Assembly: GCA_022360015.1 (NCBI GenBank)
Contig: JAKSDQ010000158.1
Location: forward strand, 1 to 64,000
Direction of reading: 5' to 3'
DNA: 64,000 bases
DNA from: Cytophagales bacterium
GTDB taxonomy: Bacteria > Bacteroidota > Bacteroidia > Cytophagales > Cyclobacteriaceae
Shown here: positions 40,105 through 50,485 of the stretch, in pieces
How the letters are laid out: each line of letters starts with the position of its first letter
How positions within the stretch are numbered: position 1 is the stretch's first letter
Translations under genes and position numbers: made by a program
The notes under the pieces: generated by a model
Databases searched by the model: none
The model's input: only the letters and a program-made list of their open reading frames with translations
What the model was told of the DNA's origin: nothing

Positions 40105-40812
40105 ATGAAAATAACAGACAGTAGAATCATAATTACCGGTGGAAGTCTGGGAATTGGCAAAGCTACGGCAAAACTTTTGGTGGATAAAGGTGCTAAAGTT
40201 GTGATTACCGGCCGGGATGAAAAAAGGTTAAGGACAGCGGTGAAAGAAACAGGTGCATTTCCGGTAGTCGCTGATGTGAGCAATATGGTTGATATCAAAA
40301 GAACCTACCAGGAGGCCATGGATTATTTAGGAGGGCTGGATTGTCTGATAAACAACGCAGGAATCGGACATTTTCCTCATCTTTCTGATATTACCCTAGA
40401 AGATTTTGAAGAAGTATACCGGGTCAATGTTTTTGGAGCGGCGTTGATGGCCCAGGTGGCTGCCGAGATTTTTAAAAATCAACGTTATGGCAACATCATT
40501 AATATTGGCTCCACCGCAGCAAAAAAAGGATTTGAAAGAGGTACCATCTATGCCTCCTCCAAATTTGCACTGCGAGGCATGACAGAATGCTGGCAGGCTG
40601 AGCTCAGGAAGCATAATGTACGAGTGATGCTCGTTAATCCGAGTGAAGTGACAACAGCTTTTAACAGCGAAGAAAGAATAGAAAGGGGTGAAGAGATAAA
40701 AAAACTAAGAAGCAAGGAAATCGCACATAGCATCGTCAGCACACTTGACATGGATGACAGGGGCTTTACCCCCGAATTGACGGTATGGGCTACTAATCCC
40801 TGGCAAGATTGA
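40105..40812 (+). CDS. Short-chain dehydrogenase/reductase
   Basis: RIIITGGSLGIGKATAKLLVDKGAKVVITGRDEKRL; CLINNAGIGHF; YASSKFALRGM. Confidence 0.95.
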   Translation: MKITDSRIIITGGSLGIGKATAKLLVDKGAKVVITGRDEKRLRTAVKETGAFPVVADVSNMVDIKRTYQEAMDYLGGLDCLINNAGIGHFPHLSDITLEDFEEVYRVNVFGAALMAQVAAEIFKNQRYGNIINIGSTAAKKGFERGTIYASSKFALRGMTECWQAELRKHNVRVMLVNPSEVTTAFNSEERIERGEEIKKLRSKEIAHSIVSTLDMDDRGFTPELTVWATNPWQD

Positions 40813-40848
40813 GCAAAAATATTTACAGGAAAGAAAAAAACCTGATAG

Positions 40849-40968
40849 TCAGGCTTTTTTCTCGTTCCTGTGGTCGATAAATCCCAGAGCGGCCACAAAA
40901 CCTACAATAATGGCAACAATCCATATGAAAGTATTGGCCCCGCTGGCAATGATTGTTTCAGCTAACAT
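40849..40968 (-). CDS. Small single-TM protein, 39 aa (not in ORF track)
   Basis: MLAETIIASGANTFIWIVAIIVGFVAALGFIDHRNEKKA*; clear TM and charged C-terminus. Confidence 0.55.
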   Translation of the reverse strand: MLAETIIASGANTFIWIVAIIVGFVAALGFIDHRNEKKA

Positions 40969-41047
40969 ATTACTTCGTTTTTATTTTGAGGTAAAATTAA
41001 GTATAAAATTATTTAAATTATAAGCTAATTTTGGTTAAAAATTACGA

Positions 41048-41476
41048 ATGGACACACCCCCCGATGCAATAAGGCCAGAGGTGTACCCATGGATGAGAGG
41101 GGTACTGCTACTAGCCGCAATATACAACCTGGCCTGGGGAATATTTATATACAATTTCTCTGATTCTTTTTACCATTGGGTGACCCAAACCAATGATACA
41201 ACTCCGGAAGTGATAGAGTACCAGGGACTTGGCATACTATTGTTTGCCTTACTATATTTCGTAAGCGCACTTTATCCCAAAAAATTTTGGTATTTCATTA
41301 TAATAGGTGTATTATCAAAGATTATTGGCCCGATTTGGTTCTACTTTGATATTATGGATCAACAGGTTACCAAAAGGTTTCTTTTTCATATAATAATGAA
41401 CGATATCGCCTGGGTCATTCCCCTAGCAGTCATTGCTTACAAGGCGTCTCAAATTAAAATGCATGCAAACCAATGA
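41048..41476 (+). CDS. Four-TM hypothetical membrane protein
   Basis: 142 aa hydrophobic ORF overlapping the DinB ORF by ATGA. Confidence 0.75.
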   Translation: MDTPPDAIRPEVYPWMRGVLLLAAIYNLAWGIFIYNFSDSFYHWVTQTNDTTPEVIEYQGLGILLFALLYFVSALYPKKFWYFIIIGVLSKIIGPIWFYFDIMDQQVTKRFLFHIIMNDIAWVIPLAVIAYKASQIKMHANQ

Positions 41477-41934
41477 AAGATCATTTTTTAGGGTTGTTCA
41501 AATACAACGATTGGGCAAATCAAAAACTTTTATTATGCTTACAAAAAAACAAAGTCAATGAAGAACAGATCCTTACCCTATACAACCATCTTATAATTGC
41601 CCAGAATGTTTGGTTGAACAGGATTAATAATATTTCCTCCCGAAATCTGGTTTTATGGGAGACCAAAAAATTGCTGGATCTCATTGAACTGACCCACAAA
41701 AGCTCCGAAGACTGGATAAAATTTCTTCAGGAATATAATCTGACCTCATTTGAAGAGGTTATTGCCTATCAAAACACCAAGGGTCAATCGTATGAAACCG
41801 GCCTGACAGATATTGTAATCCATGTTATCAATCACAGCACACATCACCGGGCTCAGATTGTTCACTTACTTAGATCGCTCGATGTCGAGCCACCCAGGAT
41901 CGATTACATATTTTTCTGCCGGGAAAACGTATGA
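41473..41934 (+). CDS. DinB-family protein
   Basis: FKYNDWANQKLLLCLQ; IIAQNVWLNRI; IVIHVINHSTHHRAQIVHLLRSL. Confidence 0.88.
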   Translation: MKDHFLGLFKYNDWANQKLLLCLQKNKVNEEQILTLYNHLIIAQNVWLNRINNISSRNLVLWETKKLLDLIELTHKSSEDWIKFLQEYNLTSFEEVIAYQNTKGQSYETGLTDIVIHVINHSTHHRAQIVHLLRSLDVEPPRIDYIFFCRENV

Positions 41935-41944
41935 GATAACTCAT

Positions 41945-43183
41945 TTAATCTGCGTTTAGTCTTTTTACCATTTTTTCTATGGTAAGTCCCTGGATTATCA
42001 GGGAGAATAGGACGACTGTATAGGTAATGGCCACAATAAAGTCTTTTTCCATCTCAGCTTGCAGAGACAAAGCCAAAGCAATAGAGATGCCTCCCCGTAA
42101 GCCTCCCCAGGTCATAATCAACAAGGCATTGGGGGCAAATGTTTTTCTGAAATTCAATAAATAAGATGGAAAGGCCAGTGAAAAATATCGAACCATTAAA
42201 ACGATCGCGGTAACAATTAAACCAATGATAACATAACTGATATCAAATGGGATCAGGATCAGCTCCAACCCTATCAAAACGAACAATACCGCATTCAGGA
42301 TCTCATCGATCATTTCCCAGAACTTTTGCACATAATCGCGTGTCAGTTGGGACATCGCCCTTTCAACACCCTGATTACCAATAAACAAACCAGCTACCAC
42401 CATGGCGAGTGGGCCTGAAAAATGCAGGTAAGTAGCCAGGCTGTATCCTCCCATAACAATAGCAAGTGTTATCAAAACCTCGGTCTGGTAATGATCGAGG
42501 GTTTTCATCATTTTGTAGCCTGCATAACCGATCAGGAAGCCCAGGCCGACCCCACCCAAAATCTCAGTAGCCAACAGGTGGGCTACTTCCGAAAAATGTA
42601 TGTTCTCCAGCCCGCTTTTTGCAATTTTAAATACTGTCAGAAAGATCACTACCCCAACACCATCATTAAACAGTGATTCCCCTGTAATCTTAATCTCCAA
42701 AGATTCAGGTGCCTTCGCCTTTTTCAAAATGCCCAGAACTGCAATCGGATCAGTTGGGGAAATTAAAGCGCCAAACAACAGGCAATAAATGTATTGAACC
42801 GGGGTACCTATCAACATCATTAAATAATACAATAAGGTGCCGATCAGAAATGTCGACATTAATACCCCGATGGTGGCAAAGCTCAGAATAGGCCATTTAA
42901 ACGTCTTCAAATGATCAAGATCCGTGTGCATAGCCCCGGCAAACAGCAAAAAGCTGAGCAGGAATTCCAACAGAAATTCGGTAAAATCCAGCCTCGCCAG
43001 CATAAGTGTTACACTTTCCTGAAAGGCGGGTGAAAAAGCACCTAAAGCCTGAACCAAAAATGACAAAAGCAAGCCTGCAATCATCAGGCTAATAGTGGTA
43101 GGCAATTTAAAATAACGCTGGTTCAGATAAGCAAAAATCGCTGATAAAACCAGAATACCACCGAAAATATTGACAATTTCCAT
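41945..43183 (-). CDS. Sodium:proton antiporter (CPA1/NhaP-like)
   Basis: [55 protein letters not shown]. Confidence 0.93.
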   Translation of the reverse strand: MEIVNIFGGILVLSAIFAYLNQRYFKLPTTISLMIAGLLLSFLVQALGAFSPAFQESVTLMLARLDFTEFLLEFLLSFLLFAGAMHTDLDHLKTFKWPILSFATIGVLMSTFLIGTLLYYLMMLIGTPVQYIYCLLFGALISPTDPIAVLGILKKAKAPESLEIKITGESLFNDGVGVVIFLTVFKIAKSGLENIHFSEVAHLLATEILGGVGLGFLIGYAGYKMMKTLDHYQTEVLITLAIVMGGYSLATYLHFSGPLAMVVAGLFIGNQGVERAMSQLTRDYVQKFWEMIDEILNAVLFVLIGLELILIPFDISYVIIGLIVTAIVLMVRYFSLAFPSYLLNFRKTFAPNALLIMTWGGLRGGISIALALSLQAEMEKDFIVAITYTVVLFSLIIQGLTIEKMVKRLNAD

Positions 43184-43229
43184 ATGAAATTTACCGGTCA
43201 GGAGTCATTGATTTTACCTGACTGTTCAA

Positions 43230-43691
43230 TCAGGAAATTGTCGCCTTCACGGCTTCGAAATCGGGTAACTTTGTAGCATCTTCCAATACTTCCGCATATT
43301 TGATCTTTCCCTGCGAGTCAATGACAAAGGCAGATCTTTTGGCTACTCCTTTCATGCCGAGCACAAATTCATCATATTGTGCCCCATAGGCTTTGGATAC
43401 TTCTTTGTTGAAATCAGAGAGCAAGGGAAAATTCAAATTCTGTTCTTCTTTGAATTTACCTAAGGTAAAAGGTGTATCTATAGAAATAGCCACCACTTCG
43501 GCATTTAATGAATTGTAGTCACCGATGTTGTCTCTTATACTGCACAACTCAGTGGTACATACGCTGGTAAAGGCTGCGGGAAAAAATAGAACAACAAGAT
43601 TTTTACCATGATAGTCTTCCAATTTAACCTGGTTTTTATCTGTGTCGAATAGGGTAAATGAGGGGGCTGTATCGCCAATATTTAGTGCCAT
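43230..43691 (-). CDS. Peroxiredoxin (AhpC/TSA family)
   Basis: GDTAPSFTLFDTDKNQVKL; VVLFFPAAFTSVCTTELCSIRD. Confidence 0.95.
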   Translation of the reverse strand: MALNIGDTAPSFTLFDTDKNQVKLEDYHGKNLVVLFFPAAFTSVCTTELCSIRDNIGDYNSLNAEVVAISIDTPFTLGKFKEEQNLNFPLLSDFNKEVSKAYGAQYDEFVLGMKGVAKRSAFVIDSQGKIKYAEVLEDATKLPDFEAVKATIS

Positions 43692-43857
43692 ATCAATGAT
43701 TTTAATTAAGAGTAAACAGTTAAAATTAAGTGCCTAAAATTAGGAAATAACTTCATGAAATTATAAAAAATGCAAGTTCTTTACAGCCAATTATTTTTCT
43801 TGTTGCGATAGATGCAACTTTTTTCAAAAAACGGCATCATTGAGATAAAAACTAACA

Positions 43858-44547
43858 ATGATTACCATGAAAAAACTTCCATTTAGCTTAATAATTTGCC
43901 TTATTACCGTGGTATCCTGGGCCCAGAGCAAAGAAACCAGAGAGTTGTCGCCTTTCAGCAAAATCAGTGTAGGACAGGCGATCAAGGTACATGTTGAAAA
44001 GGGGGCCAAAGAAAGTTGTGTCATTGAGACAGAGGGAATCGATACCAGGGATGTTTTAACCGAAGTTGGCGGCAGAACGTTGAAAATCAGGCTTGACCGG
44101 AACAGGAGGAAGAACATCAATGTAGTAGTCCATCTGACTTACAAGGATATTAATGGCATTTCAATTAGTTCCGCAGCCCAGGTTTACTCAAAAGGCCCGA
44201 TTCAAAGTGATGAACTGGAAATCGATGTGAGCAGTGCAGGCAATGGAGAGTTGGACATTGAAGTTGATGAACTGGAAATCGAAGTATCCAGTTCAGGAAA
44301 ACTTACCATCGTTGGTACCGCCCGTTATCAGGATGTCGATATATCTAGTGCAGGCCACCTTGATGCCTATGACCTTAAATGCGAGGAGGTTTCGGTCTCG
44401 GTGAGCAGCGCAGGCAAGGCCAAAGTACAGGCCAGCAAGCGAATTGATGCCAGGGCCAACAGTGCCGGATCGATCAGGTATAAGGGTAATCCCGATAAGA
44501 CTTATGCCCGTGCCAACAGTGGTGGCGCAATCAAAAGAGTAAATTAA
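43858..44547 (+). CDS. GIN-domain (DUF2807) putative auto-transporter adhesin-head protein
   Basis: ELSPFSKISVGQAIKVHVEKG; ISISSAAQVYSKGPIQSDELEIDVSSAGNGELDIE. Confidence 0.9.
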   Translation: MITMKKLPFSLIICLITVVSWAQSKETRELSPFSKISVGQAIKVHVEKGAKESCVIETEGIDTRDVLTEVGGRTLKIRLDRNRRKNINVVVHLTYKDINGISISSAAQVYSKGPIQSDELEIDVSSAGNGELDIEVDELEIEVSSSGKLTIVGTARYQDVDISSAGHLDAYDLKCEEVSVSVSSAGKAKVQASKRIDARANSAGSIRYKGNPDKTYARANSGGAIKRVN

Positions 44548-44566
44548 AAACTAATTATATTAGTAT

Positions 44567-44601
44567 TTCCATACTTACTAATTAATTTAGTAAGTATGGA
44601 A
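44567..44601. promoter_or_regulatory. Perfect 15-bp dyad overlapping the start codon of the radical SAM gene
   Basis: TTCCATACTTACTAA-TTAAT-TTAGTAAGTATGGAA; the ATG at 44596-44598 lies in the right arm. Confidence 0.75.
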
Positions 44602-45648
44602 GGCGATTATATAAAAGGCCGGGGTGCGCAATTCAATGCCAGAAATAAATTTTTGATCCATGAATATGTTCATGAGCACCCGGAAGGCATCGATGAGATA
44701 GATACACTGAACAAGTCAACCAAAATTTACTACGAGTACCCCAAAAAAATAATCAACAAGGTTGATAGCCCTGATTTATACTTTGGTTTTTCTATGAATC
44801 CATATCAGGGATGCGAGCATGGGTGCATATATTGTTATGCCAGAAATTCGCATGAATACTGGGGATTCAGCGCGGGAATGGATTTTGAAAGTAAAATCAT
44901 CGTCAAACCCGAAGCGCCCAGGCTATTGGAAAAGGAGTTTTTGAAGAAATCATGGAAACCCGCACCCATTATGTTATCGGGCAACACGGATTGTTACCAG
45001 CCCATTGAAAGAAAACTGAAAATAACCCGGCAACTGCTTAAGGTTTTGATAAAATACCAAAATCCCGTTGGTATGATCACCAAAAACAGTCTGATATTAA
45101 GGGATTTAGATTTTCTAAAGGCATTGAGCGAAAGCAATCTGGTGAAGGTCAGTGTTTCCATTACTACCCTGAACGAAAAGTTACGGCTAAAACTGGAGCC
45201 CCGTACCGCCAATATATATAAAAGGCTTAAGATCATAGAAAAGCTATCCGCAGCAAAAATACCGGTGGGTGTAATGGTAGCACCAATTATTCCGGGTCTA
45301 AACAATCATGAAATACCACATATCATGAAAAAAGCGGCTGAAGCAGGTGCCTTTGATGCCGGTATGACGATTGTGAGGCTCAATGGATCCATTCAATACC
45401 TGTTTAAGGATTGGCTTGAAAAGAATTTTCCGGATCGGTTTAACAAAGTATGGAACCAAATTGCGGAAGTTCATGGTGGGCAGGTAAATGACAGTCGATG
45501 GGGAAGGAGAATGACTGGCAGTGGGCCTATGGCCGAGTCCATTTGGAAATTGTTTAGAAGCTGCCACAAAAAACATTACCACAATAAGGGGATGCCTCCA
45601 TTTGATTTAACCAGATTCAGAAAATCCGGAATTATGAATTTATTTTAA
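44596..45648 (+). CDS. PA0069-family (SPL-like) radical SAM protein
   Basis: GFSMNPYQGCEHGCIYCYARNSHEYWGFSAGMDFESKIIVKPEAP. Confidence 0.93.
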   Translation: MEGDYIKGRGAQFNARNKFLIHEYVHEHPEGIDEIDTLNKSTKIYYEYPKKIINKVDSPDLYFGFSMNPYQGCEHGCIYCYARNSHEYWGFSAGMDFESKIIVKPEAPRLLEKEFLKKSWKPAPIMLSGNTDCYQPIERKLKITRQLLKVLIKYQNPVGMITKNSLILRDLDFLKALSESNLVKVSVSITTLNEKLRLKLEPRTANIYKRLKIIEKLSAAKIPVGVMVAPIIPGLNNHEIPHIMKKAAEAGAFDAGMTIVRLNGSIQYLFKDWLEKNFPDRFNKVWNQIAEVHGGQVNDSRWGRRMTGSGPMAESIWKLFRSCHKKHYHNKGMPPFDLTRFRKSGIMNLF

Positions 45649-45688
45649 ACCTCAAAAGAGATTATCAAAGCAATAGGATAATAATGCA

Positions 45689-45844
45689 TTATTTTTTCTT
45701 GAAACTTCTGCCGGTTTCTTCTTTTACAAAGATCTCAAAATTCTTTAATGCAAGATCAAATTTATTAATGTAAGATCCGTCAAACGTATTGATCTCCCCT
45801 TTCCTATATTTTTTAGCTGCTTTTTTATTTAATATATTGATCAT
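45689..45844 (-). CDS. Small basic hypothetical protein, 51 aa (not in ORF track)
   Basis: MINILNKKAAKKYRKGEINTFDGSYINKFDLALKNFEIFVKEETGRSFKKK*. Confidence 0.45.
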   Translation of the reverse strand: MINILNKKAAKKYRKGEINTFDGSYINKFDLALKNFEIFVKEETGRSFKKK

Positions 45845-46020
45845 GACCTATTTATTTACAATCACGCAAAAATATGATTTTTGGTATTTATTACCGTAGT
45901 TATTATTAAATTGTTATGGAAATGTAATTTTTTTTATAAAAATCTCTCAATCAATTCAGTGTAAAGACCCTCTCGACCCTTAAAAGGTTTCCATTGCCTT
46001 AAAAGTTTTTTTGTTTAAAC

Positions 46021-46045
46021 AAAAAAAGGAGAGCGTTTGCTCTCC
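46021..46045 (-). terminator. Rho-independent terminator
   Basis: Minus strand GGAGAGC-AAAC-GCTCTCC followed by TTTTTTT. Confidence 0.85.
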
Positions 46046-46330
46046 GGGCCGGATACCTTTCGCTCTTTTTTAGTTTTATCCAAACCGCCAAAGTAGCTTT
46101 TGGTAAATCTATGATTTATCCGGAAGTTTTATTCCGAGACGCTTTACAACCTCGGACTTCCTTCTTTAGTTTTAATCTATCCCGGGAGCTCTTTACAATT
46201 ACTACAATCACCTTTTCACTCTCCCTACCTGTCTGGCATTCCCGGTGTTTTAGTTTCTGCAAATTAAGATGACAATATGCGTGCCAACTTTTCATAAAAG
46301 CTTGGTCAATCCGTTTTCGGCTCAATAGGA
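46021..46330 (-). ncRNA. Candidate structured noncoding RNA (unnamed); 5' boundary uncertain
   Basis: Successive hairpins 46122-46161 and 46102-46121, then a terminator; only a dubious Lys/Arg-rich ORF (46116-46325) in the region. Confidence 0.35.
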
Positions 46331-46487
46331 ATCATTTTAGCGAGTCGAAAACAGTTCCGGCCATTAGTGTATTTTTTTAGGCACTTTTGTTGTATAAATA
46401 TGAACACATAATGCCTCAAAAACGGACAAAAAACCACTAAACCGGGCAATTCTGCCAACAGGGCCGATCATCTTTACACAAAAAAAA

Positions 46488-47228
46488 TCACAGTAAAAAT
46501 TCGGCTACCACAGCTATCGAAGCACCCAGCATGCTGATGATTAGCTTTTGTGCACTTAGCTTATGTTCGGGACTGGTTTCAAAAAAGATGGTTGTGGAAA
46601 TGTGTAGAAAATTTCCACTGACCAGGGCAAATAATATCAAAAACAGGTCATTCGACAACACATCCACTGCGATCAAATAATCACTTAACAACAGGCCAAT
46701 AGGAGAAGCTATCGCAAAAACAGTAATATAGAAAACTATTTTTCCACGGCTTTCGATCACAGGCATCAATACTGAACACAAAGCAATGGCAGCCGGAATT
46801 TTATGTAAAACGATCCCTATCAGCAGGGCCTTGGCATTATGTTCATGATCCATAATAGTAGGATGTACCAGCAAAGTTCCCTCCAAAAAAGCGTGGATAG
46901 AAAGGGAAACCAGTAAAATCACCGGCCTTGACAAAAGGTGCGAAGATTCATGATGGACATGGACATGCCCATGTTCAATACCCCTGGAAAAGTGCTCGAG
47001 GGCAACCTGAATAAAAAAACCGATCAACACAAAGTAACCAGGAGGAACCCCGTCACCATGCTGATGAAAAACTTCCGGGAGAAGATGAATTATTGTGAGA
47101 GAAAAAAGATAGGAGCCCCCAAAAATCAAGAATAGCCTTAAGTTAACGAGTTTCTTTAAAGGTTTTGAAAGGAAAATCATCCCGGTCAGGAACACTGAAA
47201 AAAATAAGACTATAATATCGATCAACAT
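46488..47228 (-). CDS. ZIP-family metal transporter
   Basis: SIHAFLEGTLLV; ALLIGIVLHKIPAAIALCSVLMP; His-rich loop GIEHGHVHVHHESSH. Confidence 0.9.
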   Translation of the reverse strand: MLIDIIVLFFSVFLTGMIFLSKPLKKLVNLRLFLIFGGSYLFSLTIIHLLPEVFHQHGDGVPPGYFVLIGFFIQVALEHFSRGIEHGHVHVHHESSHLLSRPVILLVSLSIHAFLEGTLLVHPTIMDHEHNAKALLIGIVLHKIPAAIALCSVLMPVIESRGKIVFYITVFAIASPIGLLLSDYLIAVDVLSNDLFLILFALVSGNFLHISTTIFFETSPEHKLSAQKLIISMLGASIAVVAEFLL

Positions 47229-47234
47229 ATTACT

Positions 47235-47972
47235 TTATTTTTCAACGATGAATATCATCCGGTCAGACATTTCCTTTTCATAGGAATCTAAATCGTAACT
47301 TCCGAATAATTGTTTGCAGGAGAGTCCGGCCTGTTCGAAAAACTCCAGAAATTCTATCCGCCTTATGGCCTTCACTTTTTCCTGATAGTGATAAAGTTGT
47401 CCCTGATGTTCGAAACTGATTTTTTTGATGATGTACCCATTATTGCTGATTTCTTTCGTAATGTTAAACAGAATACCATCGACTTCCTTTACCTCTGCCG
47501 GCACCAGATTGTTTACTACTTTGTATGTATTCAGAAAATCTACAATTAGTTTCCCACCTGTTTTAAGGGCTTTTGCGGCCGCCGCAATCGCTGACTTGTG
47601 TTCATCTGTCGAGTCAAAATACCCAAAACTGGTAAACATATTGAGGACGTAGTCAAATTGGTCGTAGGCAAATACTTCCCGCATATCGTGGATGTAAAAG
47701 CCCAGCTTCGAATTACTAAACTGGCTTGCGTATTTGATATTCTCAGCAGATAAATCTATCCCTGTAACGTCAAAGCCCTTGTGATTCAGATAGATAGCAT
47801 GCCTGCCCTTACCACAAGCAAGATCTAAAATTTTGTCTTGTGGTGAAAAACCAAGATAAATACAAAGATTGTCGATAAATGTGTGTGCTTCTGTATTGTC
47901 TCTGTTTTTATAAAGAATATGGTAATAGGGAGAGTCAAACCACTCTCCAAACCATTCCTTTTTTTTACTCAT
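47235..47972 (-). CDS. Class I SAM-dependent methyltransferase
   Basis: KILDLACGKGRHAIYLNHKGFDVTGIDLSAENI; start at MSKKKEWFGEWFDS. Confidence 0.92.
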   Translation of the reverse strand: MSKKKEWFGEWFDSPYYHILYKNRDNTEAHTFIDNLCIYLGFSPQDKILDLACGKGRHAIYLNHKGFDVTGIDLSAENIKYASQFSNSKLGFYIHDMREVFAYDQFDYVLNMFTSFGYFDSTDEHKSAIAAAAKALKTGGKLIVDFLNTYKVVNNLVPAEVKEVDGILFNITKEISNNGYIIKKISFEHQGQLYHYQEKVKAIRRIEFLEFFEQAGLSCKQLFGSYDLDSYEKEMSDRMIFIVEK

Positions 47973-48074
47973 ATGACGGATTATTTCTTTCTGCAATATT
48001 GCTGCAAATAAAAGCATGAATTGATAATTTAAAAACAATGTGTTTAAAAATATCGGTGCGTGAAAAACTTGAGA

Positions 48075-49109
48075 TCATCTCAATATCTCAGCCTTCAAAT
48101 TATCGGACATGTATGTTTTTAGCTGGCCCTGTGGGTCGCTAAAGATAAGAAAAGCCTCCAGTCCTGCCATTTTTTCTACTATTTCAACAGATTTTTCAAG
48201 TCCCAACACCATAAAAGCAGTGGCATAGGCATCCGCTTCGATACATTTATCTGCAAAAACCGATGCGCTTAACAAAGAATGCACCACCGGATAGCCGGTG
48301 TAAGGACTTATTGTATGGCTAATTTTTTTCCCATCCAGCACATAAAAATTCCTGTAATTTCCCGAAGTAGCCACCGCCTTGTTATTTATTGAAAAAGCAG
48401 TAAAAAGCGCCCTGTTTTCCACTGACTTTGTAGGATCTTCCACGCCCACACTCCATGGCTTGCCTTCTGCAGTGTTTGTTCCTTTGGCCGCCACTTCACC
48501 CCCGATTTCAACAAAAATGTTATCTATTTCCCTGGTATCGAGAAAGTCAAGGACGAGGTCTACCGCATAACCTTTGGCGATGGCGCTAAAATCCAGCTTT
48601 ACACCTTCTTTCAATTTACAAATCGCTACGCTGTCAAAGAATATGTGATCAAAGCCCACCAACCTTTTTAGCTCGTCAATGGTACTGGAATCAGGTCTTT
48701 CAATTTTGTCAGGACCAAAACCCCAGGCATTTACCAAGGGCATTACGGTAGGATCAAATGCCCCCGCAGTGACTTCATAAATTTTTTTACTTTCATGAAG
48801 CACCGGTAAAAAAAACCTGCTTTCATATTTTAGTAAAGTGGTATTATTGAATTTTGAGATTTCCGAATCAGGAATGTATGTAGATAAGGATTGATTGAAA
48901 GCGATTAATAGTGAGTCAATCTCCTTTTTGTAATTACGCCCGTTTTTTTTATCAATGTATTTAACATGATAGACGATGTTTCCCATGGTAGTTCCTGTGA
49001 TATGAAAATTTGCAGGCAGGTGGCCCTTTTTACGGTATTGCCACACTATTAGCAATAGAAGGACTACCAGCAAAGGAAAAAGTCGTTTTATATTAAAAAC
49101 ATTTTTCAT
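48075..49109 (-). CDS. apbE: FAD:protein FMN transferase
   Basis: TGTTMGNIVYHVKY; GAFDPTVMPLVNAWGFGP; LDFSAIAKGYAVDLVLDFL; KKISHTISPYTGYPV. Confidence 0.95.
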   Translation of the reverse strand: MKNVFNIKRLFPLLVVLLLLIVWQYRKKGHLPANFHITGTTMGNIVYHVKYIDKKNGRNYKKEIDSLLIAFNQSLSTYIPDSEISKFNNTTLLKYESRFFLPVLHESKKIYEVTAGAFDPTVMPLVNAWGFGPDKIERPDSSTIDELKRLVGFDHIFFDSVAICKLKEGVKLDFSAIAKGYAVDLVLDFLDTREIDNIFVEIGGEVAAKGTNTAEGKPWSVGVEDPTKSVENRALFTAFSINNKAVATSGNYRNFYVLDGKKISHTISPYTGYPVVHSLLSASVFADKCIEADAYATAFMVLGLEKSVEIVEKMAGLEAFLIFSDPQGQLKTYMSDNLKAEILR

Positions 49110-49221
49110 GTCAAGCTAATTTATAGCAATTTAAGGCTTATTTATGAAATTATATGGCATATAACTAAATTAGTGGAAAGTGTGGTTAATACCGTGAGGA
49201 TGGCCATCAGATATACAGCAT

Positions 49222-50250
49222 ATGCGAGAAGATTATCTAAGCGGAGATAGCAGTCAAATGACCCAGGCTGACAAGGAAATAGAAAGGGCGTTACGCCCTT
49301 TGAATTTTGGGGATTTTACCGGTCAGCAAAAAGTAGTGGAAAACATTAAAGTTTTTGTCCAGGCCGCAAAACAAAGGCGTGAGGCACTTGATCACGTGTT
49401 GTTACACGGGCCTCCCGGACTGGGTAAGACAACCTTGTCGTATATCATTGCCAATGAGTTACGCACCCATATAAAAATCTCTTCGGGCCCTATTCTGGAT
49501 AAGCCCAGTGATCTTGCCGGGTTACTTACCAACCTGGAAAGCCATGACGTACTATTCATCGATGAAATTCACCGGCTTAATCCCATCGTTGAGGAGTACC
49601 TTTACTCGGCCATGGAAGACTACAAAATCGATATCATGCTGGATACAGGGCCCAATGCAAGATCGGTGCAAATTACCCTCAATCCATTTACTCTGATCGG
49701 GGCCACCACCAGAGCAGGGCTACTCACTTCCCCCCTGAGGGCAAGGTTTGGTATTAACGCCAGGCTGGAGTATTACAACGCCGAAATTCTTTCCGGAATT
49801 GTCGATCGGTCCTCACAAATATTAAACACACCGATAGAGAAAGATGCTGCCTATGAAATAGCGAGACGAAGCCGCGGAACACCAAGAATTGCCAATAATT
49901 TACTGCGACGAACCAGGGACTTCGCCCAGGTTAAAGGCGACGGTACCATCACAAAAAGTATTGCAGAACTCGCGTTGAAGGCCCTCGATGTGGATCAGCA
50001 TGGACTTGACGATATGGATAACAGAATTCTATCCACCATTATTGACAAATTCAAAGGGGGACCGGTCGGATTGGGTACAATCGCCACCGCCTGCGGGGAA
50101 GAAGCAGAAACCATAGAAGAGGTTTACGAACCTTTCCTGATCCAGGAAGGGTATATAAAACGTACTTCCAGGGGAAGAGAAGCTACAGCACTGGCCTACC
50201 AGCATCTTAACAAAGTTCCTCCAAGCGCTACACCAAGCCTGTTTGATTAA
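49222..50250 (+). CDS. ruvB: Holliday junction DNA helicase RuvB
   Basis: [71 protein letters not shown]. Confidence 0.98.
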   Translation: MREDYLSGDSSQMTQADKEIERALRPLNFGDFTGQQKVVENIKVFVQAAKQRREALDHVLLHGPPGLGKTTLSYIIANELRTHIKISSGPILDKPSDLAGLLTNLESHDVLFIDEIHRLNPIVEEYLYSAMEDYKIDIMLDTGPNARSVQITLNPFTLIGATTRAGLLTSPLRARFGINARLEYYNAEILSGIVDRSSQILNTPIEKDAAYEIARRSRGTPRIANNLLRRTRDFAQVKGDGTITKSIAELALKALDVDQHGLDDMDNRILSTIIDKFKGGPVGLGTIATACGEEAETIEEVYEPFLIQEGYIKRTSRGREATALAYQHLNKVPPSATPSLFD

Positions 50251-50485
50251 GATTTTATGCACCTTTCAGGAAGCCACTAGTGTGTCCTATATGGAAAGAT
50301 CTGGGAATATTACTATTTTTCCTTTTCTTTCTCCCATCAAAAATCAATAAAAACAATACATGGCTAAGAAGGACTATTATCCTTCAGGTTACCAAGCATT
50401 GAATATTTGTATATAGTAGTGATTTTAAATTTTGATCGATTTATGTTGTTGCTATAAGCATAGGCATCCCAAGTTTTGGTTAAGG

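Noticed and set aside
46116-46325. 69-aa Lys/Arg-rich minus-strand ORF as a gene
   Set aside because: Looks like read-through of a structured region; kept only as context for the candidate RNA.
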